Assembly: GCA_020638525.1 (NCBI GenBank)
Contig: JACKIL010000026.1
Span: forward strand, 1 to 10,141
Direction: 5' to 3'
DNA from: Caulobacterales bacterium
Lineage (GTDB): Bacteria > Pseudomonadota > Alphaproteobacteria > Caulobacterales > Parvularculaceae
DNA length: 10,141 bases
The notes under the pieces are model-generated. The model made no database searches and was not told where the DNA came from. It saw only the letters and a list, made by a program, of their open reading frames with translations. Within the stretch, counting starts at the first letter, position 1, and every line of letters starts with the position of its first letter. A program made the translations under genes and the position numbers. Below are positions 6,644 to 10,141 of the stretch, in pieces.

Positions 6644-7126
6644 ATGACGATCAAACATATTATCGCCGCCTGCGCCGCTCTCGCAATCATCGCGCCTACA
6701 TTCAGTTTCGCCGAAGACGAGCACAACGTGTCGACGGGCGTTACGACCGCTGGCGTTCCGCTCGGACTTCACGGTGTGGACGCCGTTACCCTCTCGACAC
6801 TGAACGCAGTCGCCGAAGGCGACGCCGCCTTCACCGTCGTGCATGAAGGCGTCGCATATTATTTCGCCTCCGCTGAATCCGCGCGTCTCTTCAAGGCGGC
6901 GCCTCAAAAATATGCGCCGCAATATGGCGGTTTCTGCGCCTACGCTGTCGCGCTCGGCAAGAAGTTCGATGGCGACCCGCGCTACGCCGACATCGTCGGT
7001 GGCAAGCTCTATCTCTTCGTCAACGCGGAGATCTTTGCGAAGTACAAAAAGGACTCGAAGCGCATTCTCGCCAAGGCGGAAGCGACATGGCCGTCCATCC
7101 AACACAAGGCCGTCAAGGACCTTTAA
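6644..7126 (+). CDS. Exported YHS-domain protein
   Basis: This is a 160-residue small secreted protein. MTIKHIIAACAALAIIAPTF with S-F-A at 21-23 is a typical Sec signal peptide. The mature part holds a YHS-type domain: LHGVDAVTL near 42-50, AYYFASAESARLFKAAPQKY at 71-90 and APQYGGFCAYAV at 91-102 with the conserved Cys98, then GGKLYLFVN and KAEATWPSI at the end. YHS domains are associated with metal (often copper) handling or oxidoreductase partners; the role of this exported form is not established. ATG 6644 has a perfect AAGGAG six bases away, while an upstream in-frame ATG at 6602 has no ribosome site and would bury the signal peptide. It lies between the cysteine hydrolase and DUF1348 genes in the same direction. 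Confidence 0.88.
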   Translation: MTIKHIIAACAALAIIAPTFSFAEDEHNVSTGVTTAGVPLGLHGVDAVTLSTLNAVAEGDAAFTVVHEGVAYYFASAESARLFKAAPQKYAPQYGGFCAYAVALGKKFDGDPRYADIVGGKLYLFVNAEIFAKYKKDSKRILAKAEATWPSIQHKAVKDL

Positions 7127-7135
7127 CCACGCGGA

Positions 7136-7176
7136 GAGGGCGCTCGCGCACAGTCCCGGTCGCCCTCGCCGTTTCT
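7136..7176 (+). terminator. Hairpin after the YHS gene
   Basis: GAGGGCG (7136-7142) pairs with CGCCCTC (7161-7167) around an 18-base loop, followed by GCCGTTTCTTTC. It is a plausible weak intrinsic terminator nine bases after the YHS stop. The DUF1348 gene follows 36 bp later, so read-through may be allowed. Confidence 0.5.
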
Positions 7177-7202
7177 TTCAGCAATAAAAATGGAGCAAAT
7201 CC

Positions 7203-7664
7203 ATGCGCCCACCGCTTCCCCCATTCACTCTAGAAACCGCCATACAAAAAGTCAGACTCGCCGAAGATGCGTGGAATACGCGCGACCCGGAAAAGGTTGC
7301 GCTCGCCTATTCACTGGACAGCGCCTGGCGCAATCGCAGCCAGTTCATCAACGGGCGCGCCGAGATTGTCGCCTTCCTCACATCGAAATGGCGCGTCGAG
7401 CTCGACTATCGCTTGATCAAAGAACTATTCGCGTTCGACGGAAACAAAATAGCCGTTCGATTCGCCTATGAGTTTCATGATTCTTACGGGCAGTGGTTCC
7501 GAGCTTACGGAAACGAGAACTGGGTGTTCGACGAAGACGGACTTCTGCGGCGACGCTTCGCCAGCATCAACGACTTGAAGATAACAGAGCGCGAACGCCT
7601 GTTTCATTGGAACCCGGGACGCAGGCCAGAAGATCATCCTGATCTGACCGAACTTGGGTTATAG
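7203..7664 (+). CDS. DUF1348 family protein, NTF2-like fold
   Basis: This 153-residue protein matches DUF1348 along its whole length: KVRLAEDAWNTRDPEKVALAY, then DSAWRNRSQFINGRAEI, FLTSKWRVELDYRLIKELFA, FAYEFHDSYGQWFRAYGNE, ASINDLKI and the ending GRRPEDHPDLTELGL. DUF1348 proteins have the cone-shaped nuclear transport factor 2 / SnoaL-like fold. Their function is not settled; many NTF2-like proteins bind or isomerise small organic molecules. No signal peptide is present, so it is cytoplasmic, unlike the two upstream exported proteins. GGAG lies eight bases before the ATG. It is the last rightward gene of the TetR-linked cluster. Members of this family often sit beside TetR or AraC regulators. 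It looks intact. Confidence 0.9.
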   Translation: MRPPLPPFTLETAIQKVRLAEDAWNTRDPEKVALAYSLDSAWRNRSQFINGRAEIVAFLTSKWRVELDYRLIKELFAFDGNKIAVRFAYEFHDSYGQWFRAYGNENWVFDEDGLLRRRFASINDLKITERERLFHWNPGRRPEDHPDLTELGL

Positions 7665-7752
7665 GCCGCGTGGGAGCGCTATTCAGCACAAGCCCCTAAT
7701 TACGTCGGAACAAACTCTTTATACCGCGTAAAAAGGCCTAAGCTGGCAGCGC

Positions 7753-7770
7753 CGAAGGAAGCTTCCTTCG
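7753..7770. repeat. 18-bp perfect palindrome
   Basis: CGAAGGAAGCTTCCTTCG equals its own reverse complement with no spacer. With no loop it would suit a dimeric DNA-binding protein better than an RNA hairpin. It lies about 90 bp past the DUF1348 stop and away from any obvious start codon. Confidence 0.6.
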
Positions 7771-7938
7771 ACGATGGGAGCCCAAAAGCGAACTACAGTT
7801 CGCGGCCGGCGTCCCTCAACTTGCGCTCAAGGTGAGATAATACGCCTCTCGACGTTCACTCTTCACCATAAACGAAACCTCTGGACTTCCTCTCTGTAAG
7901 GAGCATTTCTGTCTACCGCCTCCAGGGCTTTCCCTTCC

Positions 7939-7991
7939 TTGCGCCGCCTCAAGCCCGACAGTCGCGTGACGCCGGGCTTGTCGCGGCGCAA
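7939..7991. repeat. REP-like imperfect inverted repeat (19-nt arms)
   Basis: The arms at 7939-7957 and 7973-7991 pair at 17 of 19 positions around a 15-base loop: an inner eight-base stem CAAGCCCG/CGGGCTTG, two mismatches, then an outer nine-base stem TTGCGCCGC/GCGGCGCAA. The core with GTGACGCCGGGCTTGTC resembles intergenic palindromic elements common in alphaproteobacterial genomes. That resemblance is from memory; copy number must be counted in the genome. Confidence 0.5.
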
Positions 7992-8113
7992 CGAGAAGGA
8001 AACCAGAACAGCTGCGAAGAAGGCCGCGGGAAGATCGGGCGCGCCGCGCAAGAAAGCGGGAACGGCAGAGGCGGCGCGAGCTATGGCGAAGAACGAGTCA
8101 GTCTCGCCTGGCA

Positions 8114-8149
8114 TCCGGCTACCCCCGAGAATGACGGGGAAATTCCGGA
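8114..8149. repeat. Nested hairpin next to the putative att site
   Basis: An outer TCCGG/CCGGA (8114-8118, 8145-8149) encloses CCCCG/CGGGG (8123-8127, 8135-8139). It is a second short palindromic element of REP-like character and lies 34 bp left of the tRNA-end-like sequence. Stems are only five bases each. Confidence 0.35.
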
Positions 8150-8177
8150 GACAGCCTTTATGCAGTAAGTTCAATGA

Positions 8178-8567
8178 CTTGATGGTGGGCCCGGAGGGAC
8201 AGGCGAAACCGCCTTACTTCAAAGGCTTGCGCTGTCTAGCGCTGAAAAAACCTTCCAAGGCATTTCAAGGGTTTATGCGGGGCGCTGTCTAGCAGATTCC
8301 GGCGATAGTGCGCCGCCCAAATCCGAAACCGCTGACCGCAAAACGATCTCCGACTGGCTTCGCCATGCGCGGCCCGGGGACGTCCTGAATGCGATCTTTG
8401 CTCCGATCGAACAGACCCGCGCGCACTACGGAAGCCCGCTCGCCTTCGAAGACTTGGCTTTCCTCGAACGCCTCTTGGCGGGCGGTGACGTTGCCATTGT
8501 CCAGTCGTTCGGGCGCAAGCTGGTCATTCTTCCCGAAGAGAACCTGATGGCCGGGGGGCTCGCATGA
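8178..8567 (+). CDS. Phage-like hypothetical protein, start missing or unusual
   Basis: This frame is open from just after a TGA at 8175-8177 to TGA 8565-8567. Its last ~85 codons read as a credible soluble protein: TADRKTISDWLRHARPGDVL, then IFAPIEQTRAHYGSPLAFED, LAFLERLLAGGDVAIVQSF and a tail ending LPEENLMAGGLA. I do not recognise the family. The stop overlaps the ATG of the next gene (ATGA), a strong sign that it is really translated. However, no ATG, GTG or TTG occurs in frame before the TTG near 8454, so the true start is unknown. The frame runs back through the direct repeats and the tRNA-end-like sequence, so the 5' part may have been separated by integration, lost, or shifted in frame. 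Only the part from about 8300 is well supported. Confidence 0.5.
   Translation, partial: LDGGPGGTGETALLQRLALSSAEKTFQGISRVYAGRCLADSGDSAPPKSETADRKTISDWLRHARPGDVLNAIFAPIEQTRAHYGSPLAFEDLAFLERLLAGGDVAIVQSFGRKLVILPEENLMAGGLA
8183..8200 (-). other. tRNA 3'-end-like sequence, candidate attachment-site core
   Basis: On the minus strand the 18 bases GTCCCTCCGGGCCCACCA divide exactly as a tRNA 3' end: GT (end of T-loop), CCCTC (T-stem), CGGGCCC (acceptor strand), A (discriminator) and CCA. The bases before it on that strand do not continue as a T-loop or a GAGGG T-stem, so no whole tRNA is present. A lone tRNA 3' end, with non-coding DNA on its left and phage-like genes on its right, is what the distal copy of an integrase att core looks like. 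A coincidental match cannot be excluded. Confidence 0.5.
8229..8293. repeat. 12-bp direct repeat pair
   Basis: GCGCTGTCTAGC occurs at 8229-8240 and again at 8282-8293, 53 bp apart start to start, within 100 bp of the tRNA-end-like sequence. Such paired direct repeats could be integrase arm-binding or excisionase sites in an att region. The spacing is close to five helical turns. The function is inferred from position only. Confidence 0.45.
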
Positions 8568-8842
8568 AGCCCTACAGCCACGAACGCCATGAGCTTTCCC
8601 GCGCCTTGGGGCGCGCCTGCGATCATGCGCAGGAACTATCCTTCTTTCTGAGGCATAAGCCCGAGCATTTCCGAAAGCTGGCAAAGGATGCGCGCGACGG
8701 GAAACCGCTTTCGCCGTCCGATCTCGAACGCATCGGGAAGCACCTGAAGGGACTGGCCGCCGACGCGCTGCATTCGATCGCAGAAGCGCACGCGCTCGCG
8801 TCTGTCTTCAATCCCGAAACGATCAACGAGGAGGCAGCCTGA
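8564..8842 (+). CDS. Small helical phage-like hypothetical protein
   Basis: This is a 92-residue protein of unknown family. It is predicted almost entirely helical and charged: ELSRALGRACDHAQELSFFL, then KPEHFRKLAKDARDGKPLSP, SDLERIGKHLKGLAADALHS and a short tail ending NEEAA. No membrane segment or signal peptide is seen. The ATG overlaps the upstream stop by the ATGA arrangement and has a purine-rich GGGGGG about five bases before it, implying translational coupling. It lies roughly 500 bp before the large terminase in the same direction, a place where phages often carry small accessory proteins. Codon use is GC3-rich like the terminase. Confidence 0.65.
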   Translation: MKPYSHERHELSRALGRACDHAQELSFFLRHKPEHFRKLAKDARDGKPLSPSDLERIGKHLKGLAADALHSIAEAHALASVFNPETINEEAA

Positions 8843-8843
8843 A

Positions 8844-8969
8844 ATGAATACGCCCCGTCATCGCGGGGCGCAAAACATGTCGCGTGGACGGTTTGGAAGA
8901 CAGTGGCGCGCGACATCGAAGGCATACCACGGGGCGCGATCAAGTGCCAAGGGCAGTCCGAAAGGCTGA
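8844..8969 (+). CDS. Possible 41-residue basic small protein
   Basis: An ATG two bases after the preceding stop opens 41 codons: MNTPRHRGAQNMSRGRFGRQ, then WRATSKAYHG and ARSSAKGSPKG. GAGG lies about ten bases before the start, inside the end of the upstream gene. The product is very basic and resembles nothing I know. Two other frames are also open over part of this stretch, so coding cannot be decided from the sequence. Its first codons overlap the hairpin at 8851-8870. Confidence 0.3.
   Translation: MNTPRHRGAQNMSRGRFGRQWRATSKAYHGARSSAKGSPKG
8851..8870. repeat. GC-rich hairpin after the small helical protein gene
   Basis: CGCCCCG (8851-8857) pairs with CGGGGCG (8864-8870) around a six-base loop TCATCG, nine bases after the upstream stop. 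No T-run follows on the plus strand. It could slow transcription or occlude translation of the following small ORF. Confidence 0.45.
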
Positions 8970-9031
8970 AGCCCGATCGCCGGAAGCACGGACGCTTTCG
9001 AAAGTAGCAGCCGACTGATGCGCAGTCCGAC

Positions 9032-9352
9032 ATGACGCATCGGGCCCAAAGCGACGGGACGGCTCTGGCCAACACGCACGCAACGGGCATGGGAACACCC
9101 CGGCCAATCGGCGGGGGCTGTTCGTCCTATGCCCTGCGCTCTGGAACTCACCAGCCAACAGGCACGGTGGGAATGAAGTTTGAGAGAATGAGAGACGAGA
9201 CGTTGAAGCGGTTGAAAGAAAAAAAAGCGCACGCGGGAAAACTCGCGGCTGCGCGCACCGTTTTAATGGTCCCAATGCCCAAAACCTCTGAATGGGGAGG
9301 GCTCGCGGAGCGGGGTCTTTCTTTCTCGCTGTGCGGGGTGCCCAATGGCTAG
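9032..9352 (+). CDS. Possible small protein overlapping the terminase start
   Basis: This frame is open for up to 106 residues and its TAG (9350-9352) overlaps the terminase ATG by eight bases, as seen for coupled phage genes. The likely real part begins at ATG 9173, with GGTGGG just before it, giving 59 residues: MKFERMRDETLKRLKEKKAH, then AGKLAAARTVLMVPMPK and a tail ending CGVPNG. The upstream portion reads as Thr/Gly-rich sequence and looks less coding. No similarity to a small terminase subunit or HNH nuclease, the usual neighbours, is visible. The start is uncertain and the ORF may be spurious. Confidence 0.35.
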   Translation: MTHRAQSDGTALANTHATGMGTPRPIGGGCSSYALRSGTHQPTGTVGMKFERMRDETLKRLKEKKAHAGKLAAARTVLMVPMPKTSEWGGLAERGLSFSLCGVPNG

Positions 9353-10141
9353 GCCCCGGAAGCTGACAAAACGCGCGTTGCACGGGCTCGATGACGCCGC
9401 AAAAGCGGTGCGTTTTCTTGAAACGCTGCGCATTCCCGAGGGTCCGAAGGCTGGTGAGCAACTGCGCCTTGCGCCGTTTCAAAAAACATTCGTTGAAGGC
9501 GCGCTGGCGCCGCAGATTGATACCGCCGTGCTTTCCGTCGGGCGCGGCAATGCGAAGTCCGCGATCAGCGCGGGGATCGGGCTCGGCGCCCTGATTGGAA
9601 TCTGGGATCAGCAACCCCGGCGAGACATTCCGCTTGCGGCTCGGACGCGCGATCAGGCCCGCGTTGCATGGAATTTCGCGGAAGCGTTTTCGCGTTCGCT
9701 GCCTGATGAGATACAGGCCCGCCTGATTTTCAGGCGTTCGCCCCGGCTCGAAATCGAATTTGAAGACGACGACGGCCCGCACGTTCTTCGCGCCATCGCG
9801 GCGGACGGAAAATCTGCGCTCGGCTCCGGTCCGACGCTCGCAATCCTCGATGAGCGCGGGCATTGGGAGCGCGATCGCGGCGACTCGCTCGAAGCGGCGC
9901 TCTTGACGGGGCTCGGCAAACGCGCCGGGCGCGCCCTGATTATCTCGACAAGCGCGCCGGATGATTCGCATCCGTTCTCGCGCTGGATCGATCAACCGCC
10001 GCCCCGAACCTATGTGCAAGAGCATCGCCCCGAGCCGGGCTTGCCTGCGGACGATCTCGAAAGCCTCTTGATTGCAAATCCTGGCGCCCGTCACGGCGTC
10101 GGCGCGTCGATTGAATGGCTTGAACAACAGGCGGCGCGCGC
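9345..10141 (+). CDS. Phage terminase large subunit, N-terminal part (runs off window)
   Basis: This gives 265 codons of an ATP-dependent DNA-packaging motor (Terminase_1 type). LRLAPFQKTFVEGALAP near 40-56 is the adenine-binding Q region. The Walker A motif is VGRGNAKS at about 65-72, where the usual Gly before Lys is Ala. Walker B with catalytic Glu is LAILDE at 165-170, followed by RGHWERDRGD, and the coupling motif IISTSAPDD lies at 199-207. The family is recognised from the whole run, including TRDQARVAWNF and HRPEPGLPADDLESLLIANP. The nuclease domain lies beyond the window. ATG 9345 follows GCGGGGTG by a few bases. No stop or frameshift is visible. It marks the right part of the window as prophage, phage or a related transducing element. 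A long minus-strand open frame here is only its shadow. Confidence 0.92.
   Translation, partial: MARPRKLTKRALHGLDDAAKAVRFLETLRIPEGPKAGEQLRLAPFQKTFVEGALAPQIDTAVLSVGRGNAKSAISAGIGLGALIGIWDQQPRRDIPLAARTRDQARVAWNFAEAFSRSLPDEIQARLIFRRSPRLEIEFEDDDGPHVLRAIAADGKSALGSGPTLAILDERGHWERDRGDSLEAALLTGLGKRAGRALIISTSAPDDSHPFSRWIDQPPPRTYVQEHRPEPGLPADDLESLLIANPGARHGVGASIEWLEQQAAR

Larger units (their letters stand above)
7665..8182. other. Non-coding stretch with several inverted repeats, host side of a putative att site
   Basis: I see no convincing gene in these ~520 bases. Long open frames exist on both strands, but they run through inverted repeats and show low-complexity KKAAGR/APRKKAGTAEAA or RDKPGVT-type translations, as usual for GC-rich repeats. 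The stretch contains an 18-bp palindrome, a REP-like inverted repeat and a nested hairpin, annotated separately. Termination of the DUF1348 transcript should occur here, but no T-run hairpin stands out. Confidence 0.55.

Noticed and set aside
6536..7105. 189-codon minus-strand frame
   Set aside because: It is antisense to the YHS gene, which has a perfect ribosome site, signal peptide and domain match.
7863..8174. 103-codon minus-strand frame containing RDKPGVT
   Set aside because: That peptide is what the REP-like palindrome gives when translated; no homology or start signal supports coding.
8183..8260. A complete tRNA gene on the minus strand
   Set aside because: Only the 3' half of the T-arm and the acceptor strand match; no T-loop, anticodon arm, D-arm or 5' acceptor strand follows.
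7939..8292. 117-codon plus-strand frame with a KKAAGR-type basic, histone-like stretch
   Set aside because: It starts inside the REP-like inverted repeat, has no ribosome site and runs through the tRNA-end-like sequence and direct repeats; low complexity explains the openness.
8940..10127. 395-codon open frame on the minus strand
   Set aside because: It lies antisense to the terminase, whose frame carries Walker A, Walker B and coupling motifs; the minus frame is Arg-rich and motif-free, a GC-rich shadow.

Overview
The window looks like an accessory region of an alphaproteobacterial chromosome. This is inferred from the moderately high GC, the GCGCC-rich codon use and the style of the IS, DUF1348 and terminase proteins; no marker gene fixes the taxon. 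It divides into four blocks.

(1) Positions 1-685 are insertion-sequence debris: the C-terminal end of one IS3-family transposase, then a decayed piece of a different IS3-type transposase with two in-frame stops, then about 280 bases with no recognisable gene.

(2) Positions 686-4613 hold a leftward three-gene set read in the order DUF1772 membrane protein, exported metallo-beta-lactamase-fold hydrolase, membrane-anchored serine hydrolase of the beta-lactamase/PBP-like family. A divergent AraC-type regulator (rightward) probably controls it. Gaps of 11 and 43 bp argue for one transcript.

(3) Positions 4748-7664 hold a leftward TetR regulator, then rightward an exported isochorismatase-like cysteine hydrolase, an exported YHS-domain protein and a DUF1348 (NTF2-like) protein. 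Two near-identical ACCGA(A/T)CGGT palindromes lie over the likely hydrolase promoter and are the best candidate TetR operators. Hairpins after the hydrolase and after the YHS gene suggest graded or separate expression.

(4) Positions 7665-10141 start with about 500 bases of non-coding sequence rich in inverted repeats, including one REP-like element. An 18-bp sequence at 8183-8200 then has exactly the layout of a tRNA 3' end read on the minus strand. To its right everything is phage-like: an open frame without an ordinary start, a small helical protein, one or two doubtful small ORFs and the first 265 codons of a large terminase, cut by the window end. The most interesting reading is that 8183-8200 is an attachment-site copy and the window contains the left end of a prophage or related element, with the reconstituted tRNA expected at its right end beyond the window.

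No rRNA, intact tRNA or CRISPR array was found. Individual genes belong to known families. The novelty candidates are the DUF1772/MBL/serine hydrolase operon, the twin-operator TetR module with its exported cysteine hydrolase, and the att-like junction with a reading frame running through it.
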